From NCBI GenBank assembly GCA_964017145.1, contig OZ024842.1, forward strand, positions 3,844,001-3,908,000: a stretch of 64,000 nucleotides of DNA. The letters run 5' to 3'. The DNA is from Agrocybe praecox. Lineage: Eukaryota > Basidiomycota > Agaricomycetes > Agaricales > Agrocybaceae. The notes under the pieces are model-generated. The model worked only from the letters and a program-made list of their open reading frames with translations. It was not told the DNA's origin and did not search any database. Both the position numbers and the translations under genes were made by a program. Within the stretch, counting starts at the first letter, position 1. Every line of letters begins with the position of its first letter. Shown here one piece after another: positions 46,874-58,542 of this stretch.

Positions 46874-47608
46874 CACGACGAGGGAGTGGGATTCAAGGAG
46901 GTGGTGTCATCTCTGCCGTCTTATAAACGTGTACTACGTGTATGGCGCTAAAAAGAAGGCACGTCCAATTGCATTTGTGGGAAACGTAAAAAAAGGCAAT
47001 ACTAGGTCTACTTATAAAGTTCGACCAAAAGGGTGGAACGCAGAACGAGCAACAAAGCAAAATGGCTACGTATTCGTCTTTGAAAAACTTCACCTAAACA
47101 AATTATCGTTTTTCAAAACAAAAAAAAACTCGGCAAGTTGGTATCATCAAAATGCCGTTGCCGCGAGGCTATTGAGATTCAATATGATATGCATGCCATC
47201 ATCACACTCGTGCTGCGATGAGAAGGACGACCAGATACCTGGTCAAACCTGTGTTTATCATGCTTGGAAGGTCGTGCGTGGTTTGAAACAATCGCACAAC
47301 AGCGCAGCTGCAGGAAGCAAGTAATCCCGACAACCAGGCATATGTCGCGAATCGAACAACAAAGGAAGCCACTGAAAGAAAGTTTCATGAAAGCCAGTGA
47401 CTGTGGCATGTTGTAAAAGCGACCGTCACCCATGCCGCAGGCCTCATTGTAAGGCCACGTTGGTGCTACAAACAAACGAGGTGGCTCCAGGTCGAGCTGA
47501 GTATGGCGATACCATAAGTACGTATTATCGAACGTCGCTTTCTAACCCAAACACATTACTCCCTATTTGCTACTCATATCGACATATTAAACTTTTCCTC
47601 CGCAAAAT
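46874..47608. promoter_or_regulatory. Divergent intergenic region of Hsp70L-3 and CC-2
   Basis: A 735-bp stretch between divergent start codons with no supported gene. An A-rich tract lies at about 47115-47130. No clear heat-shock-element array was found by eye. Confidence 0.45.
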
Positions 47609-49816
47609 ATGTCGACGATGTTCTCCGTTTCCAGGCTACTCGGGAAAGGCCGCAAAACAAGCAAACGAGGACCGCCTTCTATCTCATCCGTATCTACAGA
47701 GAAGGAGAAAGAAAGGAAATCTAGCCTCCTCGCGCAACCAATCGACAAGTCTGACGAGCAGGGAACGGTCGCGACGACCTCAAATGGCCAAGTCAACGAA
47801 ACGGAGACCACTAGCTCTGAGAAAGGAACTTCCTTTGCACCTGCGACATCATCCTCGATCGAGGTAATTCCAGTTGCCGCCGAGACCAAAGACCAACCCA
47901 TCAGCTCACTGCCGCTCATCGAGGCAAAGCCACCATCCCATGCAGTCGTCGCATCAGAGAACTCAACTCTCGTCGAAGAACACGATTATGCGATGGTTCA
48001 ACAAGCAGAAGAAAAACATTCCCCGACTGATTGGACCGAGATCCACGAACCAGAAGGACGCGACGCGAAAGAAGGGAACGATGCGGTCGTACAGGACAAC
48101 AGAGTCGAGACGACGTCAGAGCCACGGGTCGATGAAAATTTCGTTGGCAGCATTGTGCCACGCGAATTCAACTCAAGCCCAGAGCCGGTTGCTCAAGACA
48201 CCGAGGCCTTGCAAGCGACTCGTCGTGAGCTAGAAGTTATTACTCGCGCCTTCGACGAGCTCCAGGAGAGCATACGAAGTACCAAGGCCGGTGTCGAGTC
48301 TTTGGAGAAGGAGAAAGACGAAATTCAAGGGCGTGCCGATATGGAGAAGCAGGCCTTGACGGATGAAGTCGACCGTCTGAGGGGTGTCATTGACCTCGAA
48401 AGGCAGGAAAGGCAGGAAAAAATCGGGGTGTTAGAAAACGAGGTCCATGAGCTGAATTCCAAATTGGTGGAGCAACAGAGTTACATCGACAACCTCGAAG
48501 GACAACTTTCCCAAAGCCGGGAGGATACCGAAACTCTTGAGGCGGAGAACGAAGAACTCCATTCGAGACTGACTCAGCTGCAAGAATCCATCAGTCACCT
48601 CGAAGGGCGGCTTGCGGAAGAAGAAGTAGAGGACGTAGGAACGAGGATTCACGAACTCGAAACTCAAGTCATACGATGCGAGGAGGATTTCCAGAAAGCT
48701 CAAAGTCTCGTGGCGGAGAAGGAAAACCACATAAAGATGGCCGAGATGAACAACAACAACTTGGCATCGCAAATTGTGCATCTCCAGACAAACCTGACCA
48801 CGACGGAGCGCGAGAACAGGATGGTGATGGACCAGCTACGTCGTCAATCTAATGAGCTGCAGAAGCTGAAAGGCCCTTCCTCCCAGTGCAAACCGAACAT
48901 CACCAGAAGCATCATCAACGGACCACGCCAAGCGCGTGTTGAGGACGCGATCACAACAATCAAGTTGCTCAACGAGGAGGTCTTCCAAACCGCAGCTGCC
49001 ATCACTGACCAACTCGAATATGTTCCAAAGAGGTTCGTGACCGACAATCAGGGTGGGTCTTCAATGGCGGATGTTCTAAAGGCAACACTTGGATTAGAGC
49101 TCGTCGCGAAACTAGCGGAAGAGGCTTCGTATTCGTCCGAGGCGTACAACCCCTTCTTCCTGCAAATGGCACTCCAAGGATGCCTGATCGCATCCTGCAT
49201 GCGAATCACCACTTCGTGGTATCCTGCTGAGTGGGAGTATGCCAACTTCTTAGTTGTATTGTATGAAAGGATACGAGGAACAGGTAAACCACTCCGTTTT
49301 CCTTAAAAGTTTGAGCTAGGCCTAACACCAATTCGCCTAGGTGGGCCTAATATCGCAATGAATTGGAGAAACGCGACTCAACAGTGTTGCTTCCCTTCAT
49401 CAGACAGGAACACGAGACTGGTTTCCACCATTATAGAGCAGCTCATGATTGTGCTAACTGTCTGTGGTTGGTCGAAGGATAGTGCTGCCGAAGAAACTCT
49501 GCGCATGAAATTCACGCAAAATTTGACGTATATCGTCTCCCAAGCCCTACGCCTCAACAGCCTTACGACAGCGGGATCAAGTGGAGAGCTTGAAGCAGTG
49601 CTGACTGAAGCAAGCCAAACGTTCGATGATCAAAGAATGGTAAACGACTGTCCATTCGATTCCGACCCCGAGAGGCGCCGAAACCCGAAATTCCCTCCAG
49701 AGGACGAAGTCGTCTGCACGAGTGCCTTGGGCTTGAAATGGGTAGACGGGACGAAAGAAGAACCCGACCACGTACTTCTAAAACCGAAGGTGGTGTTAAA
49801 CGGTGCCCTTTGGTAG
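47609..49816 (+). CDS. Coiled-coil protein CC-2 of an unrecognised agaric family
   Basis: No named family recognised. Two exons (47609-49283, 49341-49816) total 716 residues plus stop. A polar, probably disordered N-terminal region of about 200 residues (MSTMFSVSRLLGKGRKTSK onward, rich in Ser, Glu and Thr) precedes a long coiled coil, from roughly residue 200 (TRRELEVITRAFDELQESIR) to residue 420. The conserved block ITTIKLLNEEVFQTAAAITD and FLQMALQGCLIASC follows. After the intron come GPNIAMNWRN and the C-terminal helical part ending ALGLKWV...VLLKPKVVL. Block order and phase-1 intron position match CC-1 and CC-3. It has the longest coiled coil of the three and no membrane segment. It is head-to-head with Hsp70L-3 and followed by CC-3 in the same orientation. 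Confidence 0.78.
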
Positions 49817-50563
49817 TTTATGAGTTATCTGCGACATAATTATGCGAAGAGATATATCTTACTGATTTTGATACGGTATAATATTTATTCCCTTGATTAC
49901 ATTGCCACTACTTCCTGAGTTCTAACACGTAGTCAAGTTGAGAGTCCATCAAGGTTCATCCCATCCGATGCAGAATTGCGGGGAAATATTCTGGAAGTTA
50001 TGTCATTTGGCCGACATTAAAATCACGAAACAGGAAGAACATGTGTATGTGCGCAAAAACAACCAAAAGCAGACTAATAAAGCAGAAAGAAGACTGGCCG
50101 CATTACCTAATCCCGTCGCGCCGACTGTCCGACATCATCTGATATTAAACGTTTTGACGTTTTGGACTGTCGAAGCAGTATCTCTGTATGGAAGATAGGT
50201 ATGAGGCGGACCTAAAACCAAACATCAAGAGGGCTGAGTTCCATCTACGTCCAACACGTTATCGGAACCTGAGAAAGTTGAACTACGCGTGCAACAAGCC
50301 TGTATTCGAAACAATGATAAGGTGTGTGTCTGAGAGCGTCTTCATGGTGGTTTTATCAATCAGACGAGTGCATGTCCGACACGGCGCCGTGATGTTTGAT
50401 CGCACGAGGCCAAGGGCAGGAAGATACTTGGACGAGAGCTCCGATTCCAGTCTCGAGCCACACGTTTCCGCCTCATGGCATACCGCAGTCTGTGGAAGGA
50501 AAAGTAGCCACTCGTATGCGTAAGAACGACGATATGACGATAGTCCACCATCTAACTTAACCG
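49817..50563. other. Intergenic region between CC-2 and CC-3
   Basis: 747 bp without a supported gene; it should contain the CC-2 terminator and the CC-3 promoter. Confidence 0.45.
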
Positions 50564-51965
50564 ATGCAAGCCACTCCTTCTTTCATGTTTCCTTCCAAAC
50601 TCTTGCCTACAACGCGATACGGAGCATACTGCGCCCTGGTTGGCCTCTCCACCGCGACAATCTACAGTGTCTTCAAAGCCCACACGCTCTGGAAGGAAGC
50701 GAAAAGATGTCAAAAGGAAGATCGCGAGACCATTAGGAAACAGGAGGAGGAGTTGGGATTGCTTCGAAGCACGCTTCGACAAAAGGAGGTAGAGATCGAG
50801 CAGAGAAAGGCAAAGGAACGGTCACATTTGCAAGATATCGATGAGCGCCGGAAGCGACTCTCGACTCTCGAGAAAGACCTCGATGGAGCCAGGCACCAAA
50901 ACCAAGCGTTGGTGGAACGAACTAAGACACTCAGTGCACGCAACCGCGAGCTGGAAGGAGAAATACAACGGGCAAGGATGGAACGGCTGCAGATAGCCGA
51001 GTTACTTGCCGTTAGAACCTCTGAGCTCAAAGGAGCGCAGGCCTTCTTAACGAAAGCGGATCAGCTGTCTGGCGCCGATGTGATAAAATTGGTCGAAGAC
51101 TTGAATGGCGAGATTATGCAAATAGCAGCGACGCTGGCCGAAGAATTGCCACTGGAATTGAAGGAGAAGTCCCACGTGAATGGAAAGGAGCTGGATTCGG
51201 AAGATGTTGCAGAGGCATATGCGAGGGCAGAGGATGTCATTGGACCTCGGTTGACAGAACTGTTGAGGACAACAGAGCATAGCGAAGACCCAATCATGAT
51301 CCAAATCGCCTTGCAAGCTAGCATGTCGGCGTACATCCATTGGATAGTGTCTTCCTGGTGCTTTGAGAGCCCAGAAGACGAGCATATGCTCAGTGAAATC
51401 TACGCAAGAGTGCGTGAAGCAGGTTAGTTGTGGTCAAAAGGAACAAATAAAATGGAATACTTACTTCTTGATAGAAGAGCAAGCTGTTTCAGGCCGGTGG
51501 CGACAATTGACCAGGACGCATTTACAACGAATGCTCGACGAGGAATTAGACCTAGTCTCCGACGTGGCGGATGCCCTTTCCAACGTTTTCGTTGCCGCAG
51601 GGCACAAAGATAGTCGGCCGGCGATTCAAGAGCGGATAGCCAAGGGGTTTTCTGAGCAAATAACGACGGTACTCAAGAAAGCTCAGAGGCTAAACAAGCA
51701 CATAGGCGAAGGGGTTACATCCTGCGACTTGGAAGCGCTATACATTGCACCTGACGTGGCCTTTAATCCTGTAACGATGGAAGATGCTGTTGGGACACCG
51801 TCGGACCATAAACCCACAAATGGTTTGGAAGCCATAATTTGTACGACCGACTTGGGCTTGGTTCGCGCTGAAAAGATATCGGGGACCAGAGGAGAATGGA
51901 ACGAGTCGATATTACTGAGACCCAAGGTGATCCTATATTCCGGTATCGCGAGTATGAAGGAGTAG
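50564..51965 (+). CDS. Coiled-coil protein CC-3 with a predicted N-terminal membrane anchor
   Basis: No named family recognised. Two exons (50564-51422, 51493-51965) total 443 residues plus stop. Near the N-terminus a hydrophobic helix (YGAYCALVGLSTATIYSVF, about residues 20-40) is a likely membrane anchor; the alternative start MFPSKLLPTTR retains it. A charged coiled coil (about residues 45-165) follows, then the conserved block LSGADVIKLVEDLNGEIMQI and MIQIALQASMSAYIHWIVSSW. After the phase-1 intron come GRWRQLTRTHLQRMLDEELD and the C-terminal LGLVRAEK...ILLRPKVIL. CC-1 and CC-2 lack the membrane helix, so localisation probably differs between paralogues. It is the second gene after the Hsp70L-3/CC-2 divergent promoter but has its own 747-bp upstream space. 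Confidence 0.78.
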
Positions 51966-53090
51966 AGATGGATTTGTTATCTAAATATGTGTATTTAGCC
52001 CACCCATATGTATCGTAGTGTATTTGTTATTGCTCACCGGTCACCATTTACTTATACCAGGTAAAGGTCGCGGAAGAAGGGTCTTGAGTATTTAAGTAGC
52101 CAGATGATTATATATTTCTGGTAAAAATATGCAAAAAGAATGCAAAAAAAAAAAACACATTGACCTACTAGCTCTTACATAGATTGGGCCAAAACACGAT
52201 TGGATTATGTGGAAGTTCAGTGCCAAATCCCTCAAGGGCCAAGAGTTCAAGCCCCGACAACATATTTCGTATATGTTTTGTCCGCATTTATGCAAAAACG
52301 GGCCAATCTGTTTCTTGCTTTCTTATGCCGGACGGTCAATTTGAGACCACGAACGGACCCTTGACCTTGACTCTGGAGCAGTGGAGCTGCGAACGCGTTA
52401 TCCCCTGGAAGTCTGGACTTGCAATTATCCATTCAAATCGCGAACAAACAAAACAGTTAATGGTGCTCATTAATCATTGCTAGTACTCATGATGAAATAT
52501 GTTAACAATTTTGTCCGCAGTTTCACCCGCAGCAGAACCTTCAAGAACTTCCTTCAAGAACATAACTCATTTTCTGAACAATTCAAGAAAAGTAACCTTG
52601 CCGCGATGGCGGATCCCTCTTGTACGTATACTTGAGGACTGCGGTTCGGCCAACTCAATTATATATACCCCATATACTTTTGACAACGATCATGGCCGCG
52701 TGGTCATTGTAGGGACTGGCCAGTATCCTTTATCTGCTGTGTACTACGTATTGCACATCGAATAGGCATTTCTCAACGAAATACAGAAAATATATCATTT
52801 CACAAAGGCCTTCTGCGTGCTGGATTGTTTGTCAATCTATTGCTCGCATCCGCAGAATTTATCATATCTTATCGTTCCTGACATCACTACTGTGAACTCC
52901 ATCCGACATGTGCGTTCTCACTGCGCATTATTATATTACCACATGACTCCTGAGCGCAACTGAAAACCATGTACCGACTGTCAAAACAAAGAAGTTCTCC
53001 GATATCTTAGGAGCCTCTTTTCCTTTATAAAAACCATCATCTCTCCTCAATCCTCAATCCTCAATCTTCCAGTCGTTTCTCACTGCTCAG
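51966..53090. other. Intergenic region with heptamer repeat near its right end
   Basis: No supported gene in about 1.1 kb. Three perfect TCCTCAA units stand in tandem at 53044-53064, in the 5' leader of the next gene. A TATA-like TTTATAAA lies at about 53023. Confidence 0.45.
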
Positions 53091-54714
53091 ATGATTTCAC
53101 ACCCGGAAACCCCCAAGGCATCCCAGGTAGCCTCTCTTCCACAGCAGCAGGCACAAGCGCAACCACCTCCGTCGTATAACAATTACCAGGACTACCCACA
53201 GGTGCAGCCTTATGTACCTTTTCCAGTGGTCGAATATCCTGCTAGGCGAAAGTCACCAGGTCGGCGATTCCTGAAAGCTTTCCTTATGGCCACCTTCATT
53301 TGGTTGCTCTTCAGCCTGCTGGTTCGAAGCACAACTACTGCTTTACGCTGGGGTTTTCGTGGAGTAAGTGACGCATCATGTTTTTTTTTTTTGTTGAGGT
53401 TACCAATAATAGCTGTACCTTGTTTAGTACTGGGAATACCGATGGCCAACTGTCAAGGGCGTCACAATTGGGGAATGCGTAAACGGCGACGCGTGGTCTC
53501 CTGTTGAAAGCCGACGGTCTGGCTGGCCTTACCAGGCTGAAACATCATTCGACTTGCCCCTTTCTTCCGAGACTTTATTGCTCCTTTCGCGCGGCTACAA
53601 CTCTGCAGGAACGGTAGAGGTGGTCACTTCAAGAGACCAAGCAACCGATTCAGCCAGTGTGCATGTGGACATATTCTATCGGAACGAACTGGGTACAGAA
53701 CTCACAAAAGCCTGTTTGTTGACTCGCAACGAAGACGAGAACGGAGTTGGCATTTTTGTGAGTATCAGGTGCAATATTGCAAGTGGCATGGACAGGTAAC
53801 TAACTGATTGCTTTGCAGACCCCCGAACGGGACCGAGATCATAGGGATCGTTTTTCAAGTGTATACTTCCATTTGAAGTTCATCCTTCCGGAGGTCGACT
53901 CTGAGCCCCTTGTAGTCAAGAACTTTGAGACCGACATTCCCAATGGCCACCATGAATTCGCAGACCTACAGGATAAAATCCTTTTCAACAGTATCAGTGT
54001 AAGGGGGTCAAATGGTGGCATTCGTGCGGAGGTACTTTACATCTTTCAGCCTATTTCTCCCCTTTTGACTGATTCGCTTTACTTAGTCCATTTCTGCTAC
54101 TCGTGGGCTTTTCACAACGTCCAACGGAGGTATCGAGGGAATATTCAACACCACACAGGGCCTCAAGCTGAGAAGCACCAATGGCTCAATCCGTGTAGAC
54201 GCCGGCCTCAAATACGTTGACCAAACACCCAGTCTAGAAGCACAAACGTCTAACGGGTAAGTCCTTTTCTAAGGTCTCCTCTGCGCCATCCCTCAATATG
54301 ACATTTTTGTATTTCAGTGTCGTTTCGGCTAGTGTTAGCTTGCTTGCGGAATCCAATGTTGGCGGATCCTTTGATGTCACTACCACCACCACCAACGGTC
54401 GTCTTTTCGTCGACTTCCCAGCATCTCCTCTTGATTCAACCCTCAAATATAATGGAAGGACAACGAATGGTCCTGCCACCGTCTCGTTGAATCCTGCCTA
54501 TGAGGGCACCTTTAACTTACATTCGTCGCTTCTAAAGCCGAAGGTAAACGAACGCTCACACGTTGAAGATCCAAGTGGCCAAGAAAGGCACAGGAAAATT
54601 AAGTTCAGATCGGCACCCAGAACGTCTCTAGCAGGTGAAGTCAGTTGGGGTGGAGAGTTGAAAGGAACCGTCTCTGTATCTACTTCAAACTCCCCTTTGC
54701 TCCTGGAGCTTTAA
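53091..54714 (+). CDS. Single-pass membrane protein with beta-rich ectodomain, function unknown
   Basis: Not a family I can name with confidence. Five exons (53091-53363, 53428-53757, 53819-54031, 54087-54256, 54318-54714) total 460 residues plus stop. The first 60 residues are Gln/Pro/Tyr-rich (QQQAQAQPPPSYNNYQDYPQ), then a basic patch (RRKSPGRRFLK) precedes a transmembrane helix, AFLMATFIWLLFSLL. This suggests a type II protein with a cytosolic N-terminus. The remaining 360 residues are rich in beta-type repeats with recurring SNGG/TNG turns (RGSNGGIRAE, TTSNGGIEGIF, RSTNGSIRVDAG, TTTNGRLFVDF). That pattern resembles DUF4097-like beta-helix domains of putative adhesins. No catalytic motif is seen. 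The next gene (55102) also encodes a membrane protein on the same strand, but there is no other evidence that they are linked. Confidence 0.75.
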
Positions 54715-55101
54715 ATTCATAGTTAGTAGTATATCTTGTATCTTGTATTTAATAAATTCCTGCATTCAACATGGTTTCCAGACGACGTTGGTCTTTATAT
54801 AACTGATTTCTGGTTTTAGATTTTTTTACCCCGACTTATGCCTATGCTGCATCTCTAAAAGCTAACAAGACCAAATGGCAAGCTGTTGTGACCACTGACT
54901 TCACTTTATACTGAGAGATCGTCAGTAATAATGTTGTCGGCGATCGGACCTTGCGTGGCTGTGCCTGATTTCAAGCCACCAATCTCCACCAAATGCATTG
55001 TTTCTTGCTATTTCCCGTTGACAGACGTTAGCGGAAATTGAAGACAGCAGGATGTGGGTCAATTGGCCTTTTGTCAGGGCCAGCATCCTGCGAAGTTGCT
55101 C

Positions 55102-56559
55102 ATGTTGGCCGTCATTCTCGTCCTTTGCATCGTCCGAGAGCTCACTAGCTCCAGCGCGTCCCCTCTTGCGTCTCGAGCCGACAGCACAGCAACAGAGGAG
55201 TGCGTATGTCAAGCTACGCGCTCGATATGGGACATCGTGTGGAACTGCCTTGTCACGATATTTGCTTGTTCGTGGGTGTCGGTGCATCCTAACATTCCTG
55301 GACCACAAGACACCTGGCTGCAGAAATTCCTCCACCGCCTGGAGCTCATGTTCTGGTCAATCATTTGCCCCGAGCTGCTCACTTACTGGGCAGCCAAACA
55401 GTGGTTTGCAGCACGCAAGATAGCTTTGCAATATACGGAGAATGGATGGACGAAAACCCACGGACATTTCCTTCAGATGGGCGGGTTCGTGTTGTACGAC
55501 GGAGATGAGGCCATCAGTGTGCTTGGCCCCCAGCAACTCGAAAATCTGTATGAAGAAGGGAGGATAAAAATACCCACCATAAGCACGAAGAACATTGCGG
55601 ATCGTAGTAAAGGGGATGCTCTTGCGAAGGCACTCGTTGTTGTTCAGACGGGCTGGTTTGCTGTGCAATGCATTGCACGGCGGGCAGAAAACCTTGTTAT
55701 CACCCAATTGGAGTTGGCCACAGTCGCTTTTGCTATTCTGAACGGTGTGATGTACTTCATGTGGTGGGACAAACCACTTGACGTGCAGTCCACAGTGCCA
55801 ATACACCTGATGTCATCCGAGAAATCGGAAGATCCAAAACTTTCTTCTGCGGAGGACGACGCGGTAATCAAAACCGTCGCTTGTGCGGAAAGGGACGATG
55901 TGGAGACAGAGGACCCCAATGGCGCGAAAAGTCAGGTAGAAGTCGCTCCAGGTCCATCTCTATCAGCCGCAGTGCCTGTACAAGCAGTTGCCGAATTCCC
56001 CATGTCTGCTCCGCGCTCTTGGGGATGGTGGGCAATTGTACTCGCCTTCTTGTTCTTGAAATATATTGGTGTGATCATATTCGCGCAAAGAATGGCCAAA
56101 ATCATAGATGCAGGTCGAGTCCAGCTAGACGCTCGCAAAATGCGGGTGCCGCACTTCTACGCGGACGAAACCATCCCTGCTCTTATTTTGAAGGGACCTC
56201 TGTCGGTCCTTGCTTTATCTATAGGTGTTGTTTTTGGCGTAGTCCATTGCGTCGGATGGAACTTCATATTTCCTTCGTTCCAGGAAAAGACCATCTGGCG
56301 TGTATGCTCTATCTTGATTACAGGAGTTCCAGCGTTTGGAATTGTGGCCACACTAATTGATATTCTCCATGACAAGCACAAGGATAACGCTGTATTAAAA
56401 CCAATCCTAACAGTTTCTGGCATCCTAGTGGCATTCCTTTTGCCATTTTACGTCCTCGCTCGATTCGCGATAGTGATAGAGGCGTTCATTACGTTGCGGA
56501 ATTTGTCGCCTGGAGCATACGCAGAGATCAACTGGCTTAGATTCATTCCTCATGTTTGA
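55102..56559 (+). CDS. Polytopic membrane protein of unknown function
   Basis: A single uninterrupted frame of 485 residues starting at ATG 55102 (MLAVILVLCIVREL); the frame is open upstream to a GTG at 55054 without an ATG. An N-terminal hydrophobic or signal-like helix is followed by about seven more hydrophobic segments. These include ALVVVQTGWFAVQCIA, ATVAFAILNGVMYFMWW, WWAIVLAFLFLKYIGVIIF, SVLALSIGVVFGVVHCVGW and ILVAFLLPFYVLARFAIVI. A soluble central segment contains GWTKTHGHFLQMGGFVLYDG and STKNIADRSKGDALAKALV. I recognise this combination as recurrent in uncharacterised fungal membrane proteins but know no function for it. An acidic linker (about 55820-55935) separates the two membrane halves. 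The lack of introns is unusual for this window. Confidence 0.75.
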   Translation: MLAVILVLCIVRELTSSSASPLASRADSTATEECVCQATRSIWDIVWNCLVTIFACSWVSVHPNIPGPQDTWLQKFLHRLELMFWSIICPELLTYWAAKQWFAARKIALQYTENGWTKTHGHFLQMGGFVLYDGDEAISVLGPQQLENLYEEGRIKIPTISTKNIADRSKGDALAKALVVVQTGWFAVQCIARRAENLVITQLELATVAFAILNGVMYFMWWDKPLDVQSTVPIHLMSSEKSEDPKLSSAEDDAVIKTVACAERDDVETEDPNGAKSQVEVAPGPSLSAAVPVQAVAEFPMSAPRSWGWWAIVLAFLFLKYIGVIIFAQRMAKIIDAGRVQLDARKMRVPHFYADETIPALILKGPLSVLALSIGVVFGVVHCVGWNFIFPSFQEKTIWRVCSILITGVPAFGIVATLIDILHDKHKDNAVLKPILTVSGILVAFLLPFYVLARFAIVIEAFITLRNLSPGAYAEINWLRFIPHV

Positions 56560-57076
56560 ACATTACACGCGCAATTCGGAGTCGTATGTGCAGTTGGGCG
56601 CTGCCAGGACAAAAGGCCGGATTCGCGTACCAAAAATCTACGGAGAGGGTATTTATCATGTATGCGAGAATCTGATTCCTCTGTAAGTTGGTAAGTTAAT
56701 AAAAACACATCGTAAAGATACAACCGTAGCATTTCCATCTTCTCTATATCTCATGAAAGATGTCCTTTTTGCAGAGCAGCAATCCGTCCGGTTATAGTTC
56801 CCTTCAGATGAGTTACTATTAGCTTCATGGGATTGTTATACGTACTATTCGGAGTTGTATCTCTATACATAAGAATAATGAAGATAGTAGTTTGTTTTGG
56901 TAACGAAGAGACCCTTGTGTGTACCTTTAAATTTCGTACAATTCCAGGCGAGTTGTTAAAGTGATCTTCCTGAATGTTTTTTAAGGCTTCAGCCTCACGA
57001 ATGGTGGGATAAGGGAACAGAGGAGATGATGTGGCTGTGCCAAATATTTTGCAAAAGGCAATTGTGTGAATCGCTT

Positions 57077-57215
57077 AGGCTCGTGACCAGCCGTTACCTG
57101 TCAAACTCCGCTAAGTGCCGAGAGCAGCCGCGAGCATCTCCAGGTAACGGCTGGGACGTACGGGGCACTTTTAGTAGGGTCACGGATGTCACAAAAAACT
57201 TAGTGAAATTTCGCC
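57077..57215. repeat. Interspersed inverted-repeat element, copy B
   Basis: It begins GGCTCGTGACCAGCCGTTAC (57078-57097), the reverse complement of the right end of copy A. Inside it, CCAGCCGTTACCTG (57087-57100) and CAGGTAACGGCTGG (57141-57154) form a perfect 14-bp inverted repeat with a 40-bp loop. The right part (GTCACAAAAAACTTAGTGAA and AATTTCGCC, to about 57215) matches the reverse complement of the left part of copy C. Confidence 0.65.
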
Positions 57216-58542
57216 GATTTGCTCCTTGATGGCTATCATAACGGTCGCGTTCGCCACCTCCCTAGCTTCCTCTCACCTACCTCTAGCACAGAAAATGGTT
57301 GGAGACGTAGGTGGCTACATAATCCCGCCTCTTTAGATGTCTTGGCAGTTCATGCTGTCGCCCAACTCAAGCTCAGCTGTCGCCAGTCGGCCCTTCTCGC
57401 ACGTCTGGATTCAGAGGTACCTGGACAGGCCACCAGAACTTGCACCTCATCGCCTCGCACCAAAACGCACGAATTGTGTCCCACCTTTATTCTGCCACTG
57501 AGATGCTCTCGCCATGCTCGTCTCACTGCAGCCCTCCCTCTCCTATCCCTATGTTCCAACACCGCGCTACATCCGACCTTGGAGATGAGCAAGGTCCTGC
57601 GAGAGGCACCCGTCAGTTCTAGTTGGCTCGTCTTAGAAAGTAGCTCATCGAGCCCGCAACCCATCGTATCCCATTGACCCTCCAAAAACCGCAAAATATC
57701 GCAGAAAATTGGTTTTGGAGAGGGGTTGCAGAAGCTACAAAACATCCCATGCGGTCAAGAACAGGTCAGTCCTGGTTCACTCGTCACATTCAATAGGCTC
57801 ACTGCCCTTGCCAGATCACTCTCCCAGCCCGTACAACTCTTCTGCCCACAAAACATGCCGTCGGCTCCCAACACTTCTCACCGTGCTAGTCATACCTGTA
57901 CCTGATGATTTATTGAGAAACACCGAAACGAGTGAGTAATGATTCATGGTGCTCGCAGTTTGTCTACTTACCTCTTCGATAATGTTTCAGCCGGGCGTAC
58001 CAACAACGGCAGTCGAGTCGAGAAGAATAACGATGTATGGGGTCGAGAACAGGATCCACTGGGTACAATCACGGAATGAGCTAGTCAGACGATCCAGTCA
58101 TATCTTGGCAAACAACCTATCCCACAAAACTACTCGAGCAGTTCAGTCTTGCATCTCGTTATGCAATGCGAGAATTACGTTTGACGGACGCGCAAATATA
58201 AACTTTCCAAGTGGTCCCATTTCTCGCTCGTCAGGGTAACGGAATGTAATTGATGATTGATTTCTTCTCGCCACACCTGCCTCTCACTATCTGCTATTGA
58301 ATAGTAGCAACAAACTCTGGTATTTCCACTTTTTGTCCTCGATTTTACATCAAATTGATGAAATTTCACAGATTTTTGACCCAAATATCACTCTTATTCT
58401 GCAAGCTCAGGTAATATGTGTATTTATTGGAGATACTATGCTGTATACTTGTTTATACAATATATATAATGTGTTTAAAGTATCATTTGTGGAGCATGTA
58501 AAGAGAGAGCAAGGATTTTGAACAAGAATGTGCGCGCGGAAA

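Noticed and set aside
57026..57229. Open frame similar in sequence to one at 58407-58730
   Set aside because: The similarity is explained by both overlapping copies of the same inverted-repeat element; no evidence of a protein family.
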